From positions 1-58,301 of the forward strand of contig JAEEJK010000054.1 in NCBI GenBank assembly GCA_016281815.1: a DNA stretch of 58,301 nucleotides. The letters run 5' to 3'. The notes beneath the pieces were generated by a model, which saw only the letters and a program-made list of their open reading frames with translations, was not told the DNA's origin and did no database searches. Made by a program: the position numbers and the translations under genes. Shown piece by piece: positions 19,289-27,244 of this stretch (the first letter of the stretch is position 1; every line of letters begins with the position of its first letter). This DNA comes from Prevotella sp. (GTDB lineage: Bacteria > Bacteroidota > Bacteroidia > Bacteroidales > Bacteroidaceae).

Positions 19289-19564
19289 TCATTTGTCGTC
19301 ATAATGCCCGTATGCTGTAAGAACGAGCACAACTACTTCGGTATCGTGAATCTCATAAACAAGCCGATGTTTTTGGGTGATACGTCTGCTCCATTCGCCT
19401 GCACGATTGCCAGAAAGAGGTTCTGGTTTGCCAGTGCCAGTGCGAGGATGCTCTTTCAACTCGGCTTCCAATTTCAAAAGTTTTAGAAAAGCCTTAGGCT
19501 CTTCGTTCTTCAATTTTTTCGCATCCTCTATAGCCTGTTTCTGATACCTGATAGAGTAAGACAT
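19289..19564 (-). CDS. YoeB/Txe-family mRNA endonuclease toxin
   Basis: The 91 residues match the RelE-superfamily YoeB/Txe toxins, ribosome-dependent mRNA interferases. Key positions fit YoeB: Glu48 in GKPEPLSGN, Arg67 in QKHRLVY, and a C-terminal GHYDD motif (His87, Tyr88) corresponding to the E46/R65/H83 catalytic set. It is the downstream gene of a two-gene operon, 2 bases after the antitoxin stop. It sits between the recombinase and the restriction locus, where an addiction module could stabilise the island. Base composition is lower in GC than in the core genes. Confidence 0.9.
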   Translation of the reverse strand: MSYSIRYQKQAIEDAKKLKNEEPKAFLKLLKLEAELKEHPRTGTGKPEPLSGNRAGEWSRRITQKHRLVYEIHDTEVVVLVLTAYGHYDDK

Positions 19565-19566
19565 TT

Positions 19567-19800
19567 TTATATGCGATTAATAAGATCTTCGATGGTTTCA
19601 CCTTCTTTCAATTCATACGAAGGACCTTTCTTGGCCTCATCAATACGCTGGAAAAACTCTTCTTTTGTAAAAAGAGTTGCATCTTCTTTCTCTGCAACAA
19701 GTTTGCGCAAATACTTAACAGCCCTCCTCAGCAGATTCTCATCTTCTGCGATTATACTCATATTGCGAAGCATCTCCGCATTTAATTGTATGTTTGTCAT
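19567..19800 (-). CDS. Antitoxin of the YoeB/Txe-type module
   Basis: A 77-residue protein with a helical N-terminal region (LRRAVKYLRKLVAEKED) and an acidic C-terminal stretch (FFQRIDEAKKGPSYELKEGE) that resembles the toxin-binding tails of Bacteroidetes YoeB antitoxins. I chose the ATG at 19800 rather than an in-frame ATG at 19845, because a complete promoter (19821-19851) lies inside the longer version and the purine-rich AAAAAAGGAAGAAAT precedes 19800. It comes first in the operon, the usual order, so the protein can bind its own promoter and repress the pair. Confidence 0.8.
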   Translation of the reverse strand: MTNIQLNAEMLRNMSIIAEDENLLRRAVKYLRKLVAEKEDATLFTKEEFFQRIDEAKKGPSYELKEGETIEDLINRI

Positions 19801-19820
19801 ATTTCTTCCTTTTTTCAATG

Positions 19821-19851
19821 CAAAGATAGTAAAAATAATGTTCAATGCAAA
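19821..19851 (-). promoter_or_regulatory. Promoter of the toxin-antitoxin operon
   Basis: Minus strand: TTTG (CAAA at 19848-19851), 19 bases, then TATCTTTG (19821-19828), a full Bacteroidetes promoter. Transcription would start about 14 bases before the antitoxin ATG. The motif GCAAAG occurs twice here (19820 and 19847 areas) and could be an antitoxin-binding repeat. Confidence 0.8.
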
Positions 19852-20030
19852 GCAAAAAGAGATGTTTTTATTATCATTGCAGAGATGCAGTCTATCTTCT
19901 CAAAGCAAAGTCCGTATAAGAATTAAAAAAATGCAAGTAATAAACAAATACAAAAAGATGGATGTGCAAACTTTTGGAATAATCCTTGTTGCAGAATTAG
20001 AATTTCAAAAGTGTTTAGCAAATCTCTAAA

Positions 20031-20219
20031 TCTCTTTCCAAGAGAGGGATATCTGCCCACAAAGTTAAAGAAAAAACACTAAAAAGCATTCTGCAATTGA
20101 TATAAAAATCCTCTTGGACTTGCATTTTTTACATTTTGTTAAGCAAATCCAAGACAATCAAATGCCCAAATTCCTTAATATCAAATCTTTACATATCCTA
20201 TCCCTCTCTTGGAAAGAGA
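20031..20219. repeat. Candidate invertible promoter segment bounded by a 21-bp perfect inverted repeat
   Basis: The left arm (20031-20051, starting TCTCTTTCCAAGAGAGGG) and right arm (20199-20219) are exact reverse complements over 21 bp, separated by 147 AT-rich bases. An inner imperfect pair (CTTGGACTTGC near 20113 and GCAAATCCAAG near 20144) lies inside. The segment contains one perfect -7 box (20060-20067) facing left, away from the restriction operon that starts at 20382. The design matches known Bacteroidetes invertible promoters. A small MITE is the alternative, but no target-site duplication is evident at the two outer ends. The rest of the 19852-20381 gap holds no convincing gene. Confidence 0.6.
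20060..20067 (-). promoter_or_regulatory. Leftward -7 box inside the candidate invertible segment
   Basis: Minus-strand TAACTTTG is an exact TAnnTTTG match. At the -33 position there is only AATG instead of TTTG. After inversion between the 21-bp arms it would lie at 20183-20190 facing the restriction operon. No perfect box in the rightward direction was found between 20052 and 20381. Confidence 0.45.
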
Positions 20220-20307
20220 CGAATGGAGTATACCTCCATTTAGTGCTTATTCGGGTTGCGGATATTTCTCGACAAAGGCCCTGAAGCTGATAGGCAAAAA
20301 CATAATA

Positions 20308-20368
20308 AAACTCCCTCATAGTGTAACAAAAGGTTTGGTCACCTGTCGAGACACTTCGTTGGGAGTTT
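20308..20368 (+). promoter_or_regulatory. Nested stem structure in the leader of the restriction operon
   Basis: Three nested complementary pairs precede the first gene: AAACTCCC (20308-20315) with GGGAGTTT (20361-20368), AGTGT (20320-20324) with ACACT (20351-20355), and AGGT (20331-20334) with ACCT (20341-20344). A competing 8-bp pair, TCTCGACA (20267-20274) with TGTCGAGA (20344-20351), would break the inner stems. The arrangement could act as an attenuator or translation switch 13 bases before the ATG; this is inference. Confidence 0.4.
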
Positions 20369-20381
20369 ATTTGTTAAAACA

Positions 20382-23300
20382 ATGCCCATGAAGCAACAGA
20401 TAAATTGCGACAACCCTGTATTGAACAACCCTTATGAGGAACCGCAATACTATTACGACTCAGATGCCAATGGCAACATTGACTATGAGACGGTCAATAC
20501 AGGCCGTCGTCCTTATGGTTACGACATCAATATCGTACCTAAACGTGGACAACGTAGTATGTTTTCACAAGAAGACTTCGCTACAGCTGACCCCAATGCT
20601 GAATTCATCAACGAGATTCGTGCACAGGTGAAGAGCTGGCGTGAGGCCGACTACCCTAAGTCATCACGAATCACTCGTGAGTTGCTTCACTTTTGGTTTT
20701 CTAATCCTGAGCGCCATAATCAACTACAATTGTTTTTTTGCCAGCGTGAAGCAGTAGAAACAGCTATTTGGCTAAACGAGATTGCTGAGCGTGACCCTAA
20801 TGTGGGTAACTATCTATTGAATGAACTGACTGAACGGCGACACTCTGTTTCTGTAAACGATGAAGATGTTTTGCCACGCACAGCATTCAAGATGGCAACA
20901 GGCACTGGAAAGACCGTGGTCATGGCAATGATCATTCTTTACAACTATTTGAACAAAAGGGTGAACCCGATGGACACACATTATGCTGATCATTTTCTCA
21001 TTGTAGCTCCAGGCATCACCATCCGCGACCGTCTTGGGGTTTTGCAGATAGACCACAGCCATCGGGCCAACAATTATGAACGAACCGACTATTATCACCA
21101 GCGTGGCCTCATTCCACCACAGTTCGAAAAAGAACTTGGCGGACTGAACGCTTCTATCACTATTGTCAACTATCAGCAGTTCATGCCCCGCGTCTTCAGT
21201 GGGAAACATGCTTCTCCACTTGATGGCAAGGTGGTATACAGAGATGGCGAAATGCAAGTTCATAAGCAGACCGAAGACTACAGTGTTATGCTGGCACGCA
21301 TATTGGAGAAAGGCGTAAAAGGGAAACGAATTGTTGTTATTAACGATGAAGCCCACCACTGTTATCTCCCAAAGAAATCTAATGACAAGACCCTTACGAC
21401 AGAAGAAAAGGACGACGTGAAGCAGGAAAACGAGGCGGCTATGGTGTGGTACGAAGGTCTGCGCCAGATGAAACGATTAGGTTACAAACTACAGCATGTC
21501 TATGATTTGTCTGCCACTCCTTACTACTTAAAAGGCTCTGGCTACCCTGAATATTCGCTTTTTCCGTGGGTTGTGAGCGATTTCGGACTAGTTGATGCCA
21601 TCGAAAGTGGATTGGTAAAGATACCTTTCCTTCCGGCATATGACAACACCGAAGATCTCGATGAACCCAAACTGCGCAACATCTATCAGTTTGTGCGCGA
21701 CAAACTTCCGAAAAAAGGTGTTCGTGGACAGAGGAAAAAGGACAAAGAGGATGGAGGTGAGGCTACAGAACAGAAACCGCCCAACCTTCCTACGTTGCTC
21801 AATACAGCATTGGAGCAATTTGTCAAAGATTACGTGGATTATGACCGTGGATTACGTGCCGATTTTGAGGAGATGGGATCGTTATTAACAGCTCCTCCTG
21901 TACTTATAGTTGTTTGCAACAACACCACAGTCAGCCGAGAGGTTTTCCGACTTATCGCTGGCTACCAGGATGGGGTGAACGAAAACGGCGAACCCCGTTA
22001 TCGTCATGGAGCCTTTCCCGTGTTCTCAAACTACGATGATACAAACCTACCTAAGCCTAAGTTTCCATCACTGCTTATTGACTCCTCTGCGATTGACGAG
22101 GCTTCAGCTACAATTGATGAGGGATTCAAGCGAGTCTATGCCAAGGAGATTGAATCCTTCAAACGTGAATATGCCATCCAACATGGTTCGGGAAGTGCCG
22201 ACCAGCTAACGGATGCTGACATCCTACGTGAGGTAGTAAACACCGTAGGAAAACCCGGGAAACTGGGTGGTGACATCAAATGTGTAGTTTCTGTATCGAT
22301 GCTTTCTGAAGGATGGGATGCCAACACGGTGACTCACGTCTGCGGCATCCGTGCTTTCGGTTCCCAGCTGTTATGCGAACAGGTTGTGGGGCGTGCCCTG
22401 CGTCGGCAGAGCTATGACCTCTTACCTTACGACAAACTTGGGCGTAAGATTCCATCAAAGGATTTGCATAGGTACAAACCAGAAAACATTACCTATAAAT
22501 TTCCACCTGAATATGCACGTGTCATCGGTGTGCCTTTCAACACATTCAAAGGTGGGCAGGCTGTCACGACAAAACCACAGAAGCCTAAGACCATCATTCG
22601 TGCTTTGTCTGAGCGAATTGCTTTGGAAATAAAATTCCCTAATATCACAGGCTACCGTAGTGACAGTATTGACGGAAAATTGGAAGCAGATTTTACTGGG
22701 TTGGCCAAGTTCAGGCTGGACTTCAACAGAATTCCAACTGAGACTGTTCTTCAAACAATCGTAAATAATGATAAGAAATTACTTAAAACTGACTGCGAAG
22801 AATTGCGTGATCAGCAGGTCATTTACTATTTTACGCAGCTGATGATTCGTGAGTACTACTTTAGTGAGGAACATGGACGACAATTTCAGAAGGTTCCTGA
22901 CATCCTGAAAATAGTAAAGAAGTGGTATGATGAACAATTGGAAATTGTCGGAGGTGATGGTTCGCCTAAACAAAAGCGTCTGGTCATGCTTTGGACTTAT
23001 ACTGACGTTCTTCACAATATCTATGAAGGTATTCGACAGGCGAACGCCGACCACGAGGAAATTTCAGCAGTGCTTAACTACTACAACCCCGAAGGTTCCA
23101 CACGTTATGTATTCCGCCCCACGAACCAGCCAGTATTACCTACGGAAAAGAGCCATGTTAACCTTGTCGTTGGAGAACCTGAATCATGGCAGGACGTGGC
23201 TCGTCGCACGCTCGACAAAATGGAATGTGTTGAAGCGTGGGTGCGTAACACCTATCTTGGTTTCCGCATTCCTTACTCTGTTGGTGACGAGCAAAAAGAA

Positions 23301-23543
23301 TATGCTCCTGATTTGATAGTACGAGTTCGCATAAGTAATGAACGTACAGCGAATATCATTGTTGAGTGCAACGACTTCGACAATGACAACAGCGGAAATA
23401 GGGATACAAAACGTCACTTCCTCACAAATTACTGGTTACCGGCAGCCAATGTATTGAAAACATACGGAGAATGGCATCTGTTGGAAGTACGTGATATTGA
23501 ACAAATGGAAGAAGCAATCAAAGAAAAAATACAGCAACTATGA
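20382..23543 (+). CDS. Type III restriction enzyme-like helicase-nuclease (Res subunit; BPTD_3080-type)
   Basis: A 1053-residue superfamily 2 translocase/endonuclease. The N-terminal region has the NPVLNNPYEEP opening seen in this restriction family, then Walker A ATGTGKT (172-178), DEAH (322-325), motif III SATPYY, SEGWDANT and the arginine-finger motif QVVGRALRR. Near the C-terminus a PD-(D/E)xK-like nuclease core is visible: Pro976-Asp977, Glu995 and Asn997 (IIVECND), with Asn in place of the usual Lys. It probably cleaves DNA lacking the partner methylation, in complex with the next gene product, whose start overlaps its stop (ATGA). An alternative start lies two codons downstream. No promoter faces it in the present orientation. 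Confidence 0.85.
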   Translation: MPMKQQINCDNPVLNNPYEEPQYYYDSDANGNIDYETVNTGRRPYGYDINIVPKRGQRSMFSQEDFATADPNAEFINEIRAQVKSWREADYPKSSRITRELLHFWFSNPERHNQLQLFFCQREAVETAIWLNEIAERDPNVGNYLLNELTERRHSVSVNDEDVLPRTAFKMATGTGKTVVMAMIILYNYLNKRVNPMDTHYADHFLIVAPGITIRDRLGVLQIDHSHRANNYERTDYYHQRGLIPPQFEKELGGLNASITIVNYQQFMPRVFSGKHASPLDGKVVYRDGEMQVHKQTEDYSVMLARILEKGVKGKRIVVINDEAHHCYLPKKSNDKTLTTEEKDDVKQENEAAMVWYEGLRQMKRLGYKLQHVYDLSATPYYLKGSGYPEYSLFPWVVSDFGLVDAIESGLVKIPFLPAYDNTEDLDEPKLRNIYQFVRDKLPKKGVRGQRKKDKEDGGEATEQKPPNLPTLLNTALEQFVKDYVDYDRGLRADFEEMGSLLTAPPVLIVVCNNTTVSREVFRLIAGYQDGVNENGEPRYRHGAFPVFSNYDDTNLPKPKFPSLLIDSSAIDEASATIDEGFKRVYAKEIESFKREYAIQHGSGSADQLTDADILREVVNTVGKPGKLGGDIKCVVSVSMLSEGWDANTVTHVCGIRAFGSQLLCEQVVGRALRRQSYDLLPYDKLGRKIPSKDLHRYKPENITYKFPPEYARVIGVPFNTFKGGQAVTTKPQKPKTIIRALSERIALEIKFPNITGYRSDSIDGKLEADFTGLAKFRLDFNRIPTETVLQTIVNNDKKLLKTDCEELRDQQVIYYFTQLMIREYYFSEEHGRQFQKVPDILKIVKKWYDEQLEIVGGDGSPKQKRLVMLWTYTDVLHNIYEGIRQANADHEEISAVLNYYNPEGSTRYVFRPTNQPVLPTEKSHVNLVVGEPESWQDVARRTLDKMECVEAWVRNTYLGFRIPYSVGDEQKEYAPDLIVRVRISNERTANIIVECNDFDNDNSGNRDTKRHFLTNYWLPAANVLKTYGEWHLLEVRDIEQMEEAIKEKIQQL

Positions 23544-26143
23544 AGTTAGACAATATCAGACCCGTTACAAGTATCAAGCACGAGGACAAACGAGTTGCCA
23601 TACCCGATAGTGAGCATCAGGGAGAGGAACAGGCTGTGCTTAACTGCGAACCCGCACAAAGTGAATATGACGTGTTCCGTCATGAGTTTCAGCGTGGCAG
23701 AGACCCAGAACTCTACTGGCTTGGCAAATATCGCAACGACGACGAGGAAAGTCCCGACCGCATGCCACAGCTACGAACCGACATCCGTTCACTCTATAAG
23801 CACGAGGATGTGCGACCTGAAGCCATCATCGACAACCTATATATGCTCCATGAGCATCACGAGGAGGGCAACACGCAACTCGACCTCTTCAGACCTGGCG
23901 ATTTTTTTGACCAGGAGGAAGAGGATGAATTGGAACGTTTGGCAGGATACTACCGACATGCTGACAACTGGCAAAACCGACTCATTCAAGGCGACTCACT
24001 ATTGGTAATGAACTCCCTGCTGAATCGAGAGGGTATGAAGGGACAGGTGCAGTGTGTATATATGGATCCGCCTTATGGTATCAAATATGGCGGAAACTGG
24101 CAGATGCGTATGAATAGCACAAACGTCAAAGAAAGTGATGGTGGCATTAGCAGTGAGCCTGAAATGATAAAAGCTTATCGTGACACATGGGAGCTTGGCA
24201 TCCACTCGTACCTTTCCTACCTACGCGACAGGCTAGTGCTTGCCCGCGAACTACTCACGGAAAGTGGCTCATGCTTCGTGCAAATATCAGATGAGAATGT
24301 GCATCTGGTGCGCAATCTGATGGATGAAATATTTGGCAGCGAAAATTTCGTAAGTCTTATCACCACAAAGAAAAGCGGCGGTATGAGTGAACAGATTATA
24401 AACAACATTTCTGACTATATTATCTGGTATGCAAAAGATAAATCAATAGTTAAGAGTAGAAAGTTGTTTATTCCTAAAGTTCTTACAGAGGGAGCTGGGG
24501 CAAGATATAATCGTGTAGAAGAAGCTGATGGCAGCATCAGACCAATTAAACTTGTAGAGCGATTGGATCCGAATACTTTGCCTAAAGGAGCAAGGATTTT
24601 CTTAGGTGGTCCATTAACATCACAGACACCAAGTGATACGACTAGTTTTGCTTACACTTTTGGCGGAAAAACATATACACCAGGAAATAGAGGATGGAGT
24701 ACAAATATTAAAGGTATGGATAAACTAGCTTCCATTGGAAGAATCTTACAGACTAAAGGGTTTATCAATTTTAAAATATATTTTGATGATTTTCCGGTTA
24801 CAAACCTAAGTAATTTATGGGATGATACAATGGGAACTGCAGAACAAGACAAATGCTATGTAGTTCAAACATCAATGAAGCCTATTCAACGCTGTATCCT
24901 TATGACTACCGACCCAGGAGACCTTGTCCTCGACCCCACCTGTGGCAGCGGTACGACTGCTTATGTGGCAGAACAGTGGGGCCGCCGATGGATTACGATG
25001 GACACCAGCCGTATAGCCTTGAACATTGCCAAGAAAAGACTCATAACAGCCCTATATCCCTATTACAAAACCCACGACGAGAGCGAACATCCTAACATCC
25101 GTCATGGGTTCAAATACAAAACGGTACCACACATTACACTAAAATCTTTAGCCAACGACTTGCCCGCTGACGAAGAGGTGCTTTACGACAAACCCGAGGA
25201 AGACAAGAAGCGCATCCGAGTGAGTGGTCCATTCACAGTGGAGACACTACAAAGTCATGATGTCAGTTCACCTGAATCGCTGAATGACAAACGCTTGGAT
25301 TACGATGAGTACGCACTCTTCACAGACCGCATTTTCAACAATCTGCGTTCGAATGGTATACGCAACGGTATCAAGCAGCAGCAGGTAGTGATGCACACGG
25401 TGGAGCGCCTGGATGATGCTTATCTGAATGCTCGCGCCTACTACAAAACAGAGGACGGACTGGAGCACTGTGTTTACATCATGATTGGCCCTAAGTTCGG
25501 TACAGTAAGTAAACATGCTGTCAACGAAGCCATCCGTGCTTTCCGGCATCATTTGGATGAATCTAACTGGCTCGTCCTCTTAGGTTTCTCGTTTGAAGAT
25601 ACCATCGATACAAAAGAATATGACTTCGGAACGTTCCAAGTGTCGAAAGTACGGATGAACGACGACCTGCTACAGGACGGACTGCTGAAAAAGGACAAAA
25701 AAGCAGGTTCGTTCATCATCATCGGCGAGCCTGATATTGCCATCATTCGTGACTGCGAAACAGAGGGGCATGTGGAAATACGGGGCATGGATATGTATGA
25801 TCCTATCCAAGACGAAGTGAAAGCACGAAACGTAAACGATATTGCCTATTGGGAGATGGATGATGAATATACTGGCTCGCTTTTCAAAGTACGCAGCATA
25901 CACTTCTGCGGTGGTGACAAGAAAGACTTTGCTGCCTGGCGTAAAGGTCTAACTACCGTAGCGAGCGATATGGCCAAGAAAAAGGCCGAGCATACCCTGC
26001 GACTGAAATTCAATGAAGAAGTGTGGGAACGACTCTATGATTTCCGCTCCGAACCCATCAAATGGGAACAAGGTAAGAAAATTGCAGTTCGGGTAGTCTC
26101 TCAATTCGGTGAAGAAAGCACCAAAGTCCTAACAATGGAGTAG
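23540..26143 (+). CDS. Beta-class DNA methyltransferase (Mod subunit, N4/N6 amino-methylating)
   Basis: An 867-residue site-specific DNA amino-methyltransferase that should protect host sites from the overlapping upstream restriction enzyme. Motif IV DPPYGIKYGG starts at Asp176 and the SAM-binding motif I LDPTCGSGTT comes later (about 465-474), the beta-class order seen in type III Mod proteins. The region between them (about 270-455) is the likely target-recognition domain and its DNA is much more AT-rich than the flanks. A long C-terminal region (about 540-867) has no motif I recognise and may contact the Res subunit. It starts within the stop of the upstream gene (4-base overlap). Confidence 0.88.
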   Translation: MKLDNIRPVTSIKHEDKRVAIPDSEHQGEEQAVLNCEPAQSEYDVFRHEFQRGRDPELYWLGKYRNDDEESPDRMPQLRTDIRSLYKHEDVRPEAIIDNLYMLHEHHEEGNTQLDLFRPGDFFDQEEEDELERLAGYYRHADNWQNRLIQGDSLLVMNSLLNREGMKGQVQCVYMDPPYGIKYGGNWQMRMNSTNVKESDGGISSEPEMIKAYRDTWELGIHSYLSYLRDRLVLARELLTESGSCFVQISDENVHLVRNLMDEIFGSENFVSLITTKKSGGMSEQIINNISDYIIWYAKDKSIVKSRKLFIPKVLTEGAGARYNRVEEADGSIRPIKLVERLDPNTLPKGARIFLGGPLTSQTPSDTTSFAYTFGGKTYTPGNRGWSTNIKGMDKLASIGRILQTKGFINFKIYFDDFPVTNLSNLWDDTMGTAEQDKCYVVQTSMKPIQRCILMTTDPGDLVLDPTCGSGTTAYVAEQWGRRWITMDTSRIALNIAKKRLITALYPYYKTHDESEHPNIRHGFKYKTVPHITLKSLANDLPADEEVLYDKPEEDKKRIRVSGPFTVETLQSHDVSSPESLNDKRLDYDEYALFTDRIFNNLRSNGIRNGIKQQQVVMHTVERLDDAYLNARAYYKTEDGLEHCVYIMIGPKFGTVSKHAVNEAIRAFRHHLDESNWLVLLGFSFEDTIDTKEYDFGTFQVSKVRMNDDLLQDGLLKKDKKAGSFIIIGEPDIAIIRDCETEGHVEIRGMDMYDPIQDEVKARNVNDIAYWEMDDEYTGSLFKVRSIHFCGGDKKDFAAWRKGLTTVASDMAKKKAEHTLRLKFNEEVWERLYDFRSEPIKWEQGKKIAVRVVSQFGEESTKVLTME

Positions 26144-26164
26144 CAAATTGTAATTGTCTGTCTT

Positions 26165-26953
26165 ATGCGAACCTGGATAATACCCATCTATGCTACAAGT
26201 TTTGACTTCGGTCGTGCCCTATATGAAGGACATGACACAATGGATTGGCGTATGTCCTCTCACCCTTTCGAGGTGGGCGATGAGGTGTGGCTGGCGGTGA
26301 AAGATCCATTTGTAAGGCTGGCTGTTCAACTGGAAATTACTGCTGTTGGCCTGACTGAGGATGAAGCCAACGATCACCCAAAACTGTGGCGAGACCTCGC
26401 AGCTTACTACGATGGCATAGGACGTTTCCGCTACGCCCGCATGAAAGTTACAGGAGGCGCACAATCGTTGTACTATAGTTTAGAAGCCTTGCATGAGCAT
26501 GGTCTGCAAGGGTCACTGGCTGGAGTCGTGGAGGTGAAAGATGAGCAGTTACTTCGCTTTCTTCATGAAGAAGACTTCACTGACACGCCAACTGAACCTG
26601 ACTCTTCCTGCGAAGTGGATTATCCTGCCGATGCTCAACTTTATGAGGGAGCTGTTGTTCAAGTGCTTGCCAACCGCTATGAGCGCAATCGAAAAGCGCG
26701 AGAACAATGCATAGTCCTGAAAGGACCACGCTGTGCAGTATGTGGCATGGACTTCTTAGAAACATACGGTGAAATCGGTCGAGATTTTATCCATGTACAC
26801 CATTTAGTACCCATCAGCAGTATTGGCAGTGAATATGAGCTGGATGTTAAACGCGATCTTGTGCCTGTTTGCCCCAACTGCCACTACATGCTACATCGCA
26901 AGAACCCTCCATACACAATAGATGAGATAAAGAAAAACCTAAATAGACACTAA
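26165..26953 (+). CDS. HNH endonuclease with EVE/PUA-like N-terminal domain
   Basis: A 262-residue protein starting 21 bases after the methyltransferase. The first 110 or so residues (WIIPIYATSFDFGRAL, then HPFEVGDEVWLAVKD) look like an EVE/PUA-type modified-base reader. The C-terminus is a McrA-type HNH nuclease: zinc cysteines 190 and 193 (RCAVCG), the HVHHL metal site (His210, 212, 213), and CPNCH (236-240) followed by HRKNPPYTIDEI. By analogy with McrA-like enzymes it may cut DNA carrying modified bases, complementing the restriction pair that should attack unmodified DNA. It could also be an accessory nuclease of the complex. The EVE assignment is less secure than the HNH one. Confidence 0.8.
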   Translation: MRTWIIPIYATSFDFGRALYEGHDTMDWRMSSHPFEVGDEVWLAVKDPFVRLAVQLEITAVGLTEDEANDHPKLWRDLAAYYDGIGRFRYARMKVTGGAQSLYYSLEALHEHGLQGSLAGVVEVKDEQLLRFLHEEDFTDTPTEPDSSCEVDYPADAQLYEGAVVQVLANRYERNRKAREQCIVLKGPRCAVCGMDFLETYGEIGRDFIHVHHLVPISSIGSEYELDVKRDLVPVCPNCHYMLHRKNPPYTIDEIKKNLNRH

Positions 26954-26958
26954 ATGTT

Positions 26959-27162
26959 ATGACAGTAGAACAAAGGATATTAGCATCTTTTGGCCTAAAG
27001 AAATCAGACCTCACAGAAGAATTGTGGAAGAAAGTACAAGAAACGGCTAATATGGAAAGATCTTGTAGAAAATCCAAGATTCCAACACTTATAAACAAAC
27101 CTCTTTTGCGTGAGCTTTCTTTATTAGCAGAGAATCTCAATAAGCATAAAGATCAGTGGTAA
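26959..27162 (+). CDS. Small hypothetical protein of the defence locus
   Basis: A 67-residue, highly charged, mostly helical protein (LKKSDLTEELWKKVQETANM) with no recognised motif. It starts 5 bases after the HNH gene stop and reads in the same direction, so it probably belongs to the same transcript. A small inhibitor, adaptor or DNA-binding subunit is conceivable, but nothing in the sequence shows it. It may be a chance frame, although position and codon pattern look natural. Confidence 0.5.
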   Translation: MTVEQRILASFGLKKSDLTEELWKKVQETANMERSCRKSKIPTLINKPLLRELSLLAENLNKHKDQW

Positions 27163-27186
27163 ATGTAAAGACATTGTGAAAGAAAC

Positions 27187-27231
27187 ATTATAATAGCAAA
27201 ATTAAATAAATTATAATAGCGAAATTAAATA
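27187..27231 (+). repeat. Two 22-bp tandem direct repeats upstream of the Z1 gene
   Basis: ATTATAATAGC(A/G)AAATTAAATA occurs at 27187-27208 and 27210-27231 with one mismatch and a 23-base period, 14 bases before the Z1 start. It is the main sequence in the 82-base gap within the operon. It could be a regulator-binding pair or an internal AT-rich promoter. Confidence 0.7.
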
Positions 27232-27244
27232 ATAAGAAATAAAT

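Noticed and set aside
20031..20219. A MITE or small insertion element instead of an invertible segment
   Set aside because: The 21-bp ends would fit, but the immediate flanks (AAA on the left, CGA on the right) show no target-site duplication. It is kept as an alternative, not excluded.
20209..20391. A 60-residue reading frame starting with TTG inside the right arm of the inverted repeat
   Set aside because: It has a rare start, overlaps the restriction gene start out of frame, and runs through the nested leader stems. No family resemblance is seen.
23540..26143. A BREX or DISARM system
   Set aside because: There is no PglZ, BrxC, BrxL or DrmA/B-like gene; the pair fits a type III-like restriction-modification layout instead.
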